Positions 9,938-18,059 of a stretch of 64,000 bases of DNA are shown in pieces. The first letter of the stretch is position 1, and each line of letters opens with the position of its first letter. This DNA is from Nitrospira sp. (GTDB taxonomy: Bacteria; Nitrospirota; Nitrospiria; Nitrospirales; Nitrospiraceae), in contig JALHMZ010000001.1 in the NCBI GenBank assembly GCA_022843785.1, positions 244,726 through 308,725 on the forward strand. The letters are read 5' to 3'. The notes under the pieces were generated by a model. The model had not been told where the DNA came from. It worked only from the letters and a program-made list of their open reading frames with translations, and ran no database searches. The position numbers and the translations under genes are program-made.

Positions 9938-11412
9938 CCTTCTCACCCGGAGATCTATTCCTCATTCTGCCCGAGCTGCTGGTGATCACCGCCGCCTGTC
10001 TCGTGCTCGTGCTCGATCCGGTGCTGTCATCATCTCAAAAGGATGGGTTGGCCTGGCTGAGCCTCGGTACATTGGCCATCTGCATGGGTTTGATCGCCTC
10101 GCAGATGAACCATGCGGCATCGGCCTTCGGTGGAATCGTCATTATCGACGCCTATGCCTGCTTTTGGAGGCTGCTGCTTTGCTTCGTAGCCGGCCTGACC
10201 GTCCTTCTGTCCCACACCTACTTGCGGGAAGAGCGGCTGTATTTCGGCGAATACTACGGATTCGTGCTGCTCTCGCTCTCCGGCATGATGGTCATGGTAT
10301 CAGCAGCCGATCTCCTGACGATCTATCTTGGCACGGAATTGATGTCGCTCTCGCTCTATGTCATGGCAGGACTCAAACGGTCTGAGCCCCGTTCACTCGA
10401 AGCTTCGGCGAAATACTTCGTGCTGGGCGCCTTCTCATCCGGCATTCTCCTGTACGGCATCTCCCTGCTCTACGGCGCCACCGGCAGCACCAGGCTCCCC
10501 GCCATCGCGGCCGCCATCGCGGGCCGAAGCCTGGACGATCCACTACTCTTGGCCGCCACAGTTTTGCTCGCCGTCGGATTCGGATTCAAACTGGCCGTCG
10601 TACCGTTCCACATGTGGACTCCCGACGTCTATCAAGGAGCGCCAACCTCCGTCACGGCATTCATGGCAGTGGCGTCCAAAGCCGCCAGTTTCGGCGCATT
10701 TCTCCGCGTCTTTGTCGAAGGGCTCGGCAGTCTGAAAGCCAATTGGTCTGCCATCTTCCTGCTGGTGTGCATCGCCACTCTGGTGCTGGGCAATATCGTG
10801 GCGCTGGTACAGACCAACATCAAACGGATGCTGGCCTATTCCAGCATCGCGCACGCTGGCTATGCCTTGATCGGTGTCGTGGCGGCAGGAGTTGCCGGCA
10901 CCCAGACCGGAGAGGCAAATGGCATCACCGCAGTCATGCTCTATCTTGCGCTATACGCCTTTATGACCTTCGGCGCATTTACCATCGTAGCGATGCTGCG
11001 CAAAGGCGGGCTTGATGGCGACGAGATTGAGGATTTCTCCGGCCTTGCTGCACGCCATCCTCTCGCGGCACTGCTGATGCTCGTCTTTATGGTCTCGCTG
11101 GCCGGGATCCCTCCCACGGCCGGGTTCATCGGAAAATTCTACGTCTTCATGGCTGCGGTGGAAGCGGGACTGACCTGGCTGGCGGTCCTGGCCCTCGTGT
11201 TTGCGGCAATCTCGGCGTACTACTATCTGCGCATCATCATGGTCATGTACATGCGGGAACCTGACCCACTGACAGCAGCCTCGCCCCGTCTCATCATGTC
11301 GCCGGCCCTCTCCATTGTGCTCGCCTGCGCAGTGGCGGGTGTGGTGTTTTTCGGCCTCTACCCCAGTCCCCTTGTCAACCTCGCCGGTCACGCCGTTTTA
11401 ACGTTCAAATAA
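9934..11412 (+). CDS. nuoN: NADH-quinone oxidoreductase subunit N
   Basis: NuoN is the third antiporter-like subunit of complex I, nearest NuoK. It has 492 aa and about 14 membrane helices. Motifs include LLTIYLGTELMSLSLYVMAG, FHMWTPDVYQGAPTSVTAF and TNIKRMLAYSSIAHAGYAL. The start overlaps the nuoM stop (ATGA). It is the last gene of the operon; an imperfect hairpin follows at 11430. Confidence 0.96.
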   Translation: MTFSPGDLFLILPELLVITAACLVLVLDPVLSSSQKDGLAWLSLGTLAICMGLIASQMNHAASAFGGIVIIDAYACFWRLLLCFVAGLTVLLSHTYLREERLYFGEYYGFVLLSLSGMMVMVSAADLLTIYLGTELMSLSLYVMAGLKRSEPRSLEASAKYFVLGAFSSGILLYGISLLYGATGSTRLPAIAAAIAGRSLDDPLLLAATVLLAVGFGFKLAVVPFHMWTPDVYQGAPTSVTAFMAVASKAASFGAFLRVFVEGLGSLKANWSAIFLLVCIATLVLGNIVALVQTNIKRMLAYSSIAHAGYALIGVVAAGVAGTQTGEANGITAVMLYLALYAFMTFGAFTIVAMLRKGGLDGDEIEDFSGLAARHPLAALLMLVFMVSLAGIPPTAGFIGKFYVFMAAVEAGLTWLAVLALVFAAISAYYYLRIIMVMYMREPDPLTAASPRLIMSPALSIVLACAVAGVVFFGLYPSPLVNLAGHAVLTFK

Positions 11413-11429
11413 ATTCCTCTCCTGTAAGA

Positions 11430-11455
11430 ATGAGATGCGCGGTATCGCAGCTCAT
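11430..11455 (+). other. Hairpin after nuoN
   Basis: ATGAGATGCG and CGCAGCTCAT pair in 9 of 10 positions across a 6-base loop, 17 nt after the nuoN stop. There is no run of T, so factor-independent termination is doubtful. It may mark the operon's mRNA 3' end or lie in the leader of the next gene. Confidence 0.4.
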
Positions 11456-11469
11456 GCTACGCTGCCCCT

Positions 11470-12330
11470 ATGCACGCTCTAAAACAAGGATTCCGTTTTC
11501 TGAGCGATGTGTTCCACGCTTTTCTGCGGCATGGCTGCGCCAGCCTGGCCGCATCGCTTGCATTTTTCTCCCTGCTCTCGCTCTTTCCCCTCGTCTTCCT
11601 GCTGTTGTACGGCATCAGTTTCCTGGTCAGCCAGGATGTGATCGGCGAACAGTTCCTCTTGAGCTTCCTCAAAGGATTCCTGCCCTCGTTGGGCGAACGG
11701 CTGGCCCATGAACTCCATCGTATCAGCGAGCTGGAAAGCGTGCGATGGGTGGTGTTCCTTTCGTTCTTCTGGTTCGGAGGACTCGTCTTCTACGAATTGG
11801 ATTATGCGCTCAACGTCGCGTTCGAAAGCACCTACCGACGACATCCATTGATCTCCACCGCGATATCGGTCGCCTTGCTCGGCGCCACCGGACTCTTGCT
11901 CATCATTTCCTATGTCGCGACACAAACCCTCAATATTTTGACGGCCTATGCGCCAAGTCTCTGGGGGCTGGATCTCGTCGCCCTCGCAGCTCATGACTTC
12001 CAGTTGACCTATACCTTGCCGTTTGTCCTCGCATTTGTCGCCGTCGGTTTCCTCTACCGGTACGTTCCCCGTCGCCGGCCAGAATGGCGGGAAGCGATGG
12101 CAGGCGCCATGGTGTTCGGCGTCCTCTGGGTCTCCGCCAAATTGCTGTTCGTGACCTACAGCAGCTACGCCACGGTTTACGTCCGGCTCTATGGCTCTCT
12201 GCTGGAAGTGATCTTCCTCCTGTTGTGGGTCTACTATTCGGCAGGACTTCTTCTCCTCGGCGCTGTGATCGCCCACAATCTCCAGCAACGCACGCACATA
12301 CCATCCGCCACCCCGATACAAAACGAATAA
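11470..12330 (+). CDS. YihY/virulence factor BrkB family inner membrane protein
   Basis: The 286-aa protein has about six predicted membrane helices and the YihY/UPF0761 pattern: ASLAASLAFFSLLSLFPLVF near the N terminus and LYGSLLEVIFLLLWVYYSA with LLLGAVIAHNL at the C terminus. Members were once called RNase BN, an assignment since withdrawn; the molecular function is unknown, and a role in envelope transport is often suggested. The ATG at 11470 follows the nuoN hairpin closely, so it may be transcribed with the nuo operon. Confidence 0.85.
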   Translation: MHALKQGFRFLSDVFHAFLRHGCASLAASLAFFSLLSLFPLVFLLLYGISFLVSQDVIGEQFLLSFLKGFLPSLGERLAHELHRISELESVRWVVFLSFFWFGGLVFYELDYALNVAFESTYRRHPLISTAISVALLGATGLLLIISYVATQTLNILTAYAPSLWGLDLVALAAHDFQLTYTLPFVLAFVAVGFLYRYVPRRRPEWREAMAGAMVFGVLWVSAKLLFVTYSSYATVYVRLYGSLLEVIFLLLWVYYSAGLLLLGAVIAHNLQQRTHIPSATPIQNE

Positions 12331-12369
12331 CTCCGCCGTTGCCGATTCGCGGCTTGGCTCTTCGTCACT

Positions 12370-12470
12370 CGTACCCCGTGAAGTGTGAATCGCAGGACAG
12401 AAAGAGCGTTTCCATATCCCACATCTCTGCTTCTGCGACTCGACGTCCGCTTCACGAGCTACGCGATGGT
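12370..12470. repeat. Palindromic heptad repeat element, copy 2
   Basis: This ~100-bp intergenic element begins CGTCACTCGTACCCCGTGAA and ends GTCCGCTTCACGAGCTACGC, with CGTGAAG/CTTCACG arms. Its left half matches the reverse complement of the element at 19899-19999 over about 55 bp: shared blocks are CTTCGTCACTCGTA, CGCAGGAC, GAAAGA and CGTTTC. The two are therefore inverted copies of one repeat. Confidence 0.75.
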
Positions 12471-12589
12471 AGGTGCCTCCCAATACTTACCTGAAGCCGT
12501 TTTCCCGGGTTTGCAACTTCCGTCCATTTTCTGGCGAGAGAGCCTCTTCCCCGATACAATGGCACCCGACACAAGAGGGAGCCCTTCGC

Positions 12590-13990
12590 ATGTTTGAAGA
12601 ATACGGGAAAGAACTCATGATGCTGGGGGGTACGATTGCGGGGTTTGTCGCTGCCGTGCTCAGCGTCTTGGAAAAAGTTTTGGTATTCCGGGGCAGCCCC
12701 GCGAAGAGTGAATCCACCGCCGAAACAAAGAATGACCCCAAGAGCGAGTCCAGGATCGAAAAACGAGAGTCGTACCGGCCTGAACGGGCACCAGTGGAAT
12801 CCGCCCCGAGCGTGGATTTCTTTTCCACCAAGCCCCTGCGAGGCACCTCCTACCTGCTGCTGAACGAAGTCGGCGTCATTGCAGCGGCCGGCGTGCTGCT
12901 CAACTATGTAGGCCTCACGCTCAGCCGGCATCTGGAAAGCATTTTGTTTTTGGATATGACAGGAACAGCCCTGGTCGCAATTCTGCTCGGCCCCTGGTGG
13001 GGGGCCATCGTCGCTTTGCTCTCAAACTCCGTGGTCAATTGGCTACTCTTCCCGGAAGCGGGAGCGGACGTGGTGATCTTCCCATGGTCCCTGGTCAATA
13101 TGACCGGCGCGTTATTCTGGGGAATACTGGCTCGCCAGGCTGGATTTCACAAATACGTGCGCACCAGCAAGAGTTCAGGTTTTGCCCACATGTGGTACCT
13201 GCTCAGCTTCGGCGTCATCGGAGCCATCGTCATGAGCGTTCCCGGCACACTCGTCCAGTCCGCACTCCATGAGAGTTCCGTACTGGCCTTGAACCCCGAA
13301 GTCGCCCGGTCACTCAGCGTGCAGATCGGCCGATGGGAAGCCACGGTTCAGCTGTACTTGGAATCTGCCATCGGGCTGCAATGGAGCGAGAGTATCGGCT
13401 GGTATATCGTCAACTGGCTCCAGAACTGCGTCCGATACATCCCCGACAAGACAATGAGCGCCGCCATTGCGCTGGTCATCTTGAAATACGGCTATCCCTT
13501 GTTCGAGCGGGAATTGATTCATGGCGGCCCGGATGGCGAGCGGCCTCGCGACGAACGAATCCTCCCACTCATCTTGGGACTGCTTTACGCCCCTTCCTAT
13601 GCTTCGCTTATCAGCAGCGAGGGGTATGCCGGCCCGCTCTACTGGCCCCTGTGGTCTATGCCGTGGTTGTTTATTCTCTATGGCTATTTCCGAATCCGCT
13701 ACTCAGGACCGACAGACCATGCGCTCCAGCAGGCGCGGCTCCAGCGGGCGGATCGCTATGCCAAGGCATTGAAGCCGGTCGGGAAAGAGCCGTCGTACGA
13801 GTTCTGCCGTCGGCTCACTTTTGCGACGCTGATTGCCAGCCTGATCTTTGCGATATGTCTACCCGTGGTGTTGATGGATTTCTACCGGGTGACATTCAAA
13901 TTCTTCTGCGTGGTCTACGGATTTCTGCTCGTCGTCCACCTGATCCGCGTCGCCATTGCCCAAAACATTTCCGTGGCACGGACTGAATGA
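12590..13990 (+). CDS. Multi-spanning membrane protein, ECF S-component-like
   Basis: The product is 466 aa from the ATG at 12590, which follows AGAGGGA with good spacing; a GTG 39 codons upstream would include part of a repeat and is rejected. After a charged segment (about residues 30-75) come helices containing LDMTGTALVAILLGPWWGAI and LLSNSVVNWLLFPEAG. This resembles the membrane fold of ECF transporter S components and of 5TM sensor domains, which read ...GT.v.aillGp..g...g...N. More helices lie at residues 290-440. No nucleotide-binding subunit is adjacent and the substrate is unknown. The family call is tentative. Confidence 0.5.
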   Translation: MFEEYGKELMMLGGTIAGFVAAVLSVLEKVLVFRGSPAKSESTAETKNDPKSESRIEKRESYRPERAPVESAPSVDFFSTKPLRGTSYLLLNEVGVIAAAGVLLNYVGLTLSRHLESILFLDMTGTALVAILLGPWWGAIVALLSNSVVNWLLFPEAGADVVIFPWSLVNMTGALFWGILARQAGFHKYVRTSKSSGFAHMWYLLSFGVIGAIVMSVPGTLVQSALHESSVLALNPEVARSLSVQIGRWEATVQLYLESAIGLQWSESIGWYIVNWLQNCVRYIPDKTMSAAIALVILKYGYPLFERELIHGGPDGERPRDERILPLILGLLYAPSYASLISSEGYAGPLYWPLWSMPWLFILYGYFRIRYSGPTDHALQQARLQRADRYAKALKPVGKEPSYEFCRRLTFATLIASLIFAICLPVVLMDFYRVTFKFFCVVYGFLLVVHLIRVAIAQNISVARTE

Positions 13991-14007
13991 ACCCCTGAAG
14001 CGTCCCT

Positions 14008-14048
14008 CGTATTTCGTCGTCCGCGAGATACGTTCACGAAAACCGCGT
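14008..14048. repeat. Degenerate fragment of the heptad repeat family
   Basis: CGTATTTCGTCGTCCG at 14008-14023 matches, inverted, the CGAACGACGAAATAC block of the element ending at 17087, then GAGATACGTTCACG follows. It fills the whole gap between the two convergent genes here and touches the stop codon of the protease gene. Confidence 0.5.
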
Positions 14049-15199
14049 CACGTTTTCTGTAGCTGCACATAATTCGCAATGGCCGACTGCGTCACCAGTC
14101 CGGCAATCTGCCCGTCTTGCATCACGACAAGTTGATCCCACCCGTCCTGCGCCATGCCTTCCATCGCCTGAATCACCGACACATCCGGCCCCACCATCAA
14201 CGACGGTGACAGCGGGCGCATGACCTGCCCGACTTGCCGCCAGGGCCACATCGCCGACGGGATCGTCTGGATCTCCGCCACCGTGATCAGCCCCGCAAGT
14301 TGCCCGCCATCCACAACCGGGAAGCTGCCATACCCGTAGGGCTGAAAGTACTGCGTCACCGCCTCATTCAGCGAACAGTGCGCAGGAATCGACGCGACCG
14401 TCCGCACCATCAAGTCCCGCACCCGGACCATGGCAAGCGTCTGCCGGAACGCCGCCTGACGGCGGCTTGCGAGCGCCGCGGCAAAGAGAAACATTCCGAT
14501 GAAGACCACCCAGCTGCCGTTCGATGCCATCGAGGAATCCAACTTTCCCATCAACGCCCCGACAAGTACCGCAAGCCCCAGCACACCAAGCAACAGGCCG
14601 AATCCAAGACCGACGACGGCCGCCTGTTTGGTCGCCCGATAGAAATCCTTCCCCCAGGCCCAGAGTCCTGCGCGTAATACCCGCCCCCCATCCAAGGGAA
14701 ATCCCGGAATCAAATTGAAAAGCCCAAGCTGGAGGTTCACCATCCCCAACAAGGCCCCAAGCATGACTACGCCTTGCATATCGCGTGGCGAGTGAATCGA
14801 TTCAGCGAGCGCGATCAATCCGAAACAAGCCGCTCCCAGCACAAAACTCACGATGGGACCAGCCACGGCAATGAGAAATTCTGCTCGGGGAGTGGGCGCT
14901 TCCTTCCGCATATGGGCCACACCCCCAAAAACGAACAGAGTGATCCGTTCGATGGGAATGCAATACCGGAGCGCCACATAGGAATGGCCGAGTTCATGTA
15001 ACAGAACGGAGAGAAACAAGAGCAGCGCAGCAACGCCGCCCATCGCCCAATAGCGCGTGGGCGAGAGACCCGGCAACTCCTCCGGCAAATACCCGGTCGC
15101 CAACGTCCAGGTCACGAGGAGAAAGATCAGAAACCACGACGCATGAACGCGAATAGGAATCCCCAATGCGCGACCGATTTGCCAGGAGGGCCATTGCAT
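14048..15199 (-). CDS. Site-2 protease (M50) with tandem CBS domains
   Basis: This is an intramembrane zinc metalloprotease of the SpoIVFB/M50 family, 383 aa from the ATG at 15199 (a second ATG at 15220 adds seven residues; neither has a clear ribosome site). The zinc site is HELGHSYVALR near residue 70, with the third ligand in NLIPGFPLDGGRVLRA. Six or so helices are followed by two CBS motifs (about residues 250-380; VRDLMVRTVASIPAHCSLNE opens the first). CBS pairs usually bind adenine nucleotides and gate activity. The substrate is unknown; no sigma factor or anti-sigma gene is adjacent. Confidence 0.9.
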   Translation of the reverse strand: MQWPSWQIGRALGIPIRVHASWFLIFLLVTWTLATGYLPEELPGLSPTRYWAMGGVAALLLFLSVLLHELGHSYVALRYCIPIERITLFVFGGVAHMRKEAPTPRAEFLIAVAGPIVSFVLGAACFGLIALAESIHSPRDMQGVVMLGALLGMVNLQLGLFNLIPGFPLDGGRVLRAGLWAWGKDFYRATKQAAVVGLGFGLLLGVLGLAVLVGALMGKLDSSMASNGSWVVFIGMFLFAAALASRRQAAFRQTLAMVRVRDLMVRTVASIPAHCSLNEAVTQYFQPYGYGSFPVVDGGQLAGLITVAEIQTIPSAMWPWRQVGQVMRPLSPSLMVGPDVSVIQAMEGMAQDGWDQLVVMQDGQIAGLVTQSAIANYVQLQKT

Positions 15200-15273
15200 G
15201 AAGACACCGTAACAGTTCATAAAAAGAGGGTCAATTTATCGCGCCAAGCCGGGCTTCAGGTATACTAGACCAC

Positions 15274-15987
15274 ATGGTCCTGCGATCCCCCACATGTGTT
15301 CTCAGCCTCCTGCTTATCGGCGGCTTGCTACTCGGCATTCCAGCCACGAGCGCAGCCCAAGTCATCAAGACCGGTCCACCTGCCTGCCCGGGCGTTGCAC
15401 TGACGTTCGACCTCTGCCCCGTCAAGAAGGGCTCAGGCTATGACAAGCCGCTGATGGATTTTTTGATCCAACACCGAATCCCTTCAACCTTTTTCATGTC
15501 CGGCAAGTGGGCATCCAAACACGAAGAAGATGTGCGCCATCTGCTCGGCATAGATTTCTTTGAAATCGGGACTCATGGCGAGGTACATGCCCATCTGCCG
15601 ATGCACGATGCTGCAGAACAGCGGGATGAAATTCTCCGCCCTGTTACGACACTGCATGAGCGCTATGCCCATAAGGCCACGTTGTTTCGTCCTCCCTATG
15701 GTGAATATAACGACGTGACCATCAATGTCGTGAGAGCACTTGGCCTCCGGTTTATTCAATGGAACATCGAGTCCGGCGACCCGGACCCGACGCTATCGGC
15801 CGATCAGATCCTGAGCCGCATTGAGCAACGAGCCAAGCCGGGCAGCATTGTAGTACTACATGCCAATGGGAAAGGAAAACAGACCAGAGCGGTGATCGAA
15901 CGATTGACGACGGACGTGCTTCCCCGCAAAGGACTGCGGCCCATGACCATCAGTGAGCTGTTAAATTGCGCACCGCCGGCCCCATGA
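15274..15987 (+). CDS. Secreted polysaccharide deacetylase (NodB domain, CE4)
   Basis: The 237-aa protein begins with a signal peptide (LLLIGGLLLGIPATSAAQ, cleavage near residue 28). The NodB motifs are present with one change: motif 1 reads TFDLCP instead of TFDDGP, keeping the first aspartate but losing the metal-binding second one. Motif 2 is THGEVHAH, motif 3 RPPYGEYN, and the late motif LHANG. It is predicted to remove acetyl groups from a periplasmic or cell-wall glycan. The changed motif is typical of divergent CE4 proteins, so activity is likely but not certain. It overlaps the next gene by 4 nt (ATGA). Confidence 0.85.
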   Translation: MVLRSPTCVLSLLLIGGLLLGIPATSAAQVIKTGPPACPGVALTFDLCPVKKGSGYDKPLMDFLIQHRIPSTFFMSGKWASKHEEDVRHLLGIDFFEIGTHGEVHAHLPMHDAAEQRDEILRPVTTLHERYAHKATLFRPPYGEYNDVTINVVRALGLRFIQWNIESGDPDPTLSADQILSRIEQRAKPGSIVVLHANGKGKQTRAVIERLTTDVLPRKGLRPMTISELLNCAPPAP

Positions 15988-16460
15988 ACGATTCCCGCAT
16001 CCGAGCCATGCAAGCTGAAGACAGCGCTGAGATCGTTCAGCTGTTGAGCCAATCCGATCCTTGGAAGACGCTGGGCTACACGATTGTCGATTGGAATCGG
16101 ATTTTTTGCCCCCTGCCGCAAGGGCGGGACAGTTATGTGGCTGAACTTGACGGACGCGTGGCAGGTATCGCCCTTGTGAAGCAGAAGTTTCTGCTCGGTG
16201 ACTATCTGGAACTCCTCGGCGTAGCCGAATGGGCTCGCCAAAAAGGAATCGGCAGCCTGCTGCTCAAACACGTCGAACAACTTGTCTTTGAACGAACGAA
16301 GAATCTCTTCGCGTGCGTCTCGGACTTCAACCGATCAGCGCGAGACTTTTACAAGAAACAGGGCTATCAGGAAATCGGTCCGATGCCGAACTTTCTAATA
16401 CCCGGCAGCGCGGAAATACTCCTGCGCAAAACGGCGGGACCAACCAGAAAAACGCCATAA
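15984..16460 (+). CDS. GNAT family N-acetyltransferase
   Basis: This 158-aa acyl-CoA-dependent acetyltransferase starts at the ATG at 15984, which overlaps the upstream stop as ATGA, so the pair is coupled. A TTG 18 nt earlier is less likely. The acetyl-CoA loop (motif A) is VAEWARQKGIGSLLLKHVEQ, a good Q/RxxGxG/A match, and the C-terminal motif B has VSDFNRSARDFYKKQGYQEI. The coupling to a deacetylase hints at glycan modification; the substrate cannot be read from sequence. Confidence 0.85.
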   Translation: MNDSRIRAMQAEDSAEIVQLLSQSDPWKTLGYTIVDWNRIFCPLPQGRDSYVAELDGRVAGIALVKQKFLLGDYLELLGVAEWARQKGIGSLLLKHVEQLVFERTKNLFACVSDFNRSARDFYKKQGYQEIGPMPNFLIPGSAEILLRKTAGPTRKTP

Positions 16461-16477
16461 CTCCTCAGCGACCATAT

Positions 16478-16528
16478 GTCAATCGCAAGAGACTGACTGT
16501 GGAGAGCAATTTCCCCGTTGCGATTGAC
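16478..16528 (+). other. Inverted repeat between GNAT and glyoxalase genes
   Basis: GTCAATCGCAA (16478-16488) and TTGCGATTGAC (16518-16528) are perfect 11-bp inverted arms with a 29-base loop. There is no T tract. It could be a transcript 3'-end structure or an operator. Confidence 0.45.
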
Positions 16529-16561
16529 TTATGCCGTATACCGAAAGTACAAATCCATACG

Positions 16562-16960
16562 ATGAATGTCACAAAGCTTCTTCATACCCGCATGCGCGTG
16601 AGTAACCTGGATCAGACGATCCAATTCTATACGAGCGTGCTGGGCCTGGAAGTAATCGAACACAAGACCTCGCCCCGCGGATCGCAGCTTGCCTTCTTAA
16701 AAGTCCCCAACAGTGATGAACTCATCGAGTTGACCAGCTTCCCTCCCAGTGGGCCGGTCAAAGTCCAGGAGGATCTCGTCCATCTGGCCTTTCAAGTCGA
16801 CAGTCTCGACCAGACAATCACATCGCTCAATGCGCAGGGGATCACGATCACCGATGGTCCGACGAAGACTTCCTCCGGCAGCCGGTTTATCTTCATCGAC
16901 GCCCCGGATGGCTATGAAATCGAGCTGATCGAACGCCCGACCGGTGTGAAGATCGTCTAG
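16562..16960 (+). CDS. Glyoxalase I-like protein (VOC family)
   Basis: The 132-aa protein fits lactoylglutathione lyase, which converts the methylglyoxal-glutathione hemithioacetal to S-lactoylglutathione. All four metal ligands of the family can be placed: His in LLHTRMRVSNL, Glu in DELIELTS, His in VHLAFQVD and Glu in GYEIELIER. The ATG at 16562 is chosen because it gives the compact VOC N terminus; the frame stays open upstream without homology. No clear ribosome site is seen. It could act on another VOC substrate, but the full ligand set favours glyoxalase. Confidence 0.85.
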   Translation: MNVTKLLHTRMRVSNLDQTIQFYTSVLGLEVIEHKTSPRGSQLAFLKVPNSDELIELTSFPPSGPVKVQEDLVHLAFQVDSLDQTITSLNAQGITITDGPTKTSSGSRFIFIDAPDGYEIELIERPTGVKIV

Positions 16961-17002
16961 CCTCAGAGTCATGGATCAGAATTCCTCTATGATTAATACC
17001 CC

Positions 17003-17087
17003 TTGACTGCTGACCGCCCCTCCGCAGCTATTGACCATTGACCACCACCCCAGTAATGTTTCTCACGCTTCACGAACGACGAAATAC
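17003..17087. repeat. Heptad repeat region upstream of dapF
   Basis: Tandem units TTGACTG CTGACCG (17003-17016) and TTGACCA TTGACCA (17031-17044) are followed by CTCACGCTTCACGAACGACG (from 17062), the right arm of the CGTGAAG-type element. Two repeat types thus abut here. The ribosome site of dapF starts right after it. Confidence 0.55.
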
Positions 17088-17099
17088 AAAGGAGGAGAA

Positions 17100-17969
17100 A
17101 TGAAGAACGGCTTTTTCCGCGGCCACGGCCTCGGCAATGATTACGTCGTCATGGACCCCAAGGAACTGAGTTTCAAGCTGACACCGAAGACCATCAAAGC
17201 AGTTTGTGACCGGAATTGGGGGCTCGGCAGCGACGGGATTCTGTCGTTGGTCCCCTCAAGGAAGGCTGATTTCGGCCTGCGCATTTTCAATCCAGACGGC
17301 AGCGAAGCGGAAAAGTCCGGAAACGGACTCAGGATCTTTGCCCGTTATCTCCATGCCACCGGCAAAACAAGGAAAACGCATTTCACGGTCGAGACGAAAG
17401 GCGGACTCGTCACCATCGATCTGCACATCGATCGGCATAGAGATGCCAGCGCCGCCACCGTTGAAATGGGGCAAGCCACCTTCAAGCCGGCTGCCCTTCC
17501 CTGCACCCTCAATGTTCTTGAGCTGATTCAGCAACCGATTGACGCAGCCGGCCGTGCACTGACCTTTACCGGCGTGAGCGTCGGGAACCCCCATTGTGTC
17601 GTCTTCAAACAGGCTGGTGAATCCTGGTCGCGGGAAGAGTTATTGACCCTCGGCCCCTCCTTGGAGAACCACAACCTCTTTCCGAAACGGACCAACGTGC
17701 AACTCGCCGTTCCAACCGGGCCAAAGGAAATAGTTATTCTGATATGGGAACGAGGCGCCGGAGAAACACAAGCCTCCGGTTCCTCCTCCTGCGCAGCCGC
17801 GTGCGCCGCAGTGCGCCTGGGACTCGTCAAAAGCCCCGTCACCGTCAAGATGCCGGGCGGCACGCTGAACATCGACGTGGCGGCGGATTTCAACCTCACG
17901 ATGAAAGGACCGGTGACCGAGGTCGCCAGAGGCACTCTGAGTCCGTCGTTCGTACGAGGTCTGCGATAA
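17100..17969 (+). CDS. dapF: Diaminopimelate epimerase homologue with Ser in both catalytic Cys positions
   Basis: DapF interconverts LL- and meso-diaminopimelate using two cysteines in a two-base mechanism, for lysine and peptidoglycan synthesis. The ATG at 17100 follows GGAGGAG at 17091, giving 289 aa, normal for the family. The fold signatures are clear: FRGHGLGNDYVVMD at the N terminus, NPDGSEAEKSGNGLR at residues 64-78 and GAGETQASGSSSCA at 219-232. However, the cysteines expected at about residues 73 and 226 are Ser in this sequence (family consensus E-x-C-G-N-G and A-C-G-T/S-G). It may be a DapF variant class, another DapF-fold racemase/epimerase, or an inactive paralogue. The symbol is by homology. 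Confidence 0.75.
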   Translation: MKNGFFRGHGLGNDYVVMDPKELSFKLTPKTIKAVCDRNWGLGSDGILSLVPSRKADFGLRIFNPDGSEAEKSGNGLRIFARYLHATGKTRKTHFTVETKGGLVTIDLHIDRHRDASAATVEMGQATFKPAALPCTLNVLELIQQPIDAAGRALTFTGVSVGNPHCVVFKQAGESWSREELLTLGPSLENHNLFPKRTNVQLAVPTGPKEIVILIWERGAGETQASGSSSCAAACAAVRLGLVKSPVTVKMPGGTLNIDVAADFNLTMKGPVTEVARGTLSPSFVRGLR

Positions 17970-17973
17970 CGGT

Positions 17974-18059
17974 CGTCAACCGTCACACGTCAACCAGGAA
18001 GAAATCCCGGCACATTCCTGATACCCTCACGATTGGCACATGACGTATGACGACTGACG
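17974..18059. repeat. Palindromic heptad repeat element (CGTCAAC type) overlapping the uvrC start
   Basis: CGTCAACCGTCACACGTCAA (17974-17993) pairs imperfectly with TGACGTATGACGACTGACG, which ends at 18059. Arms consist of CGTCA-based 7-bp units. The start codon of uvrC (18047) and its first codons lie inside the right arm. Confidence 0.65.

Noticed and set aside
11430..11455. Factor-independent terminator of the nuo operon
   Set aside because: The hairpin is imperfect and lacks a T tract, so it is listed only as a hairpin.
12473..12589. Upstream extension of the ECF S-component-like gene
   Set aside because: A GTG start would add 39 codons overlapping the end of a repeat; the ATG at 12590 has a proper ribosome site.
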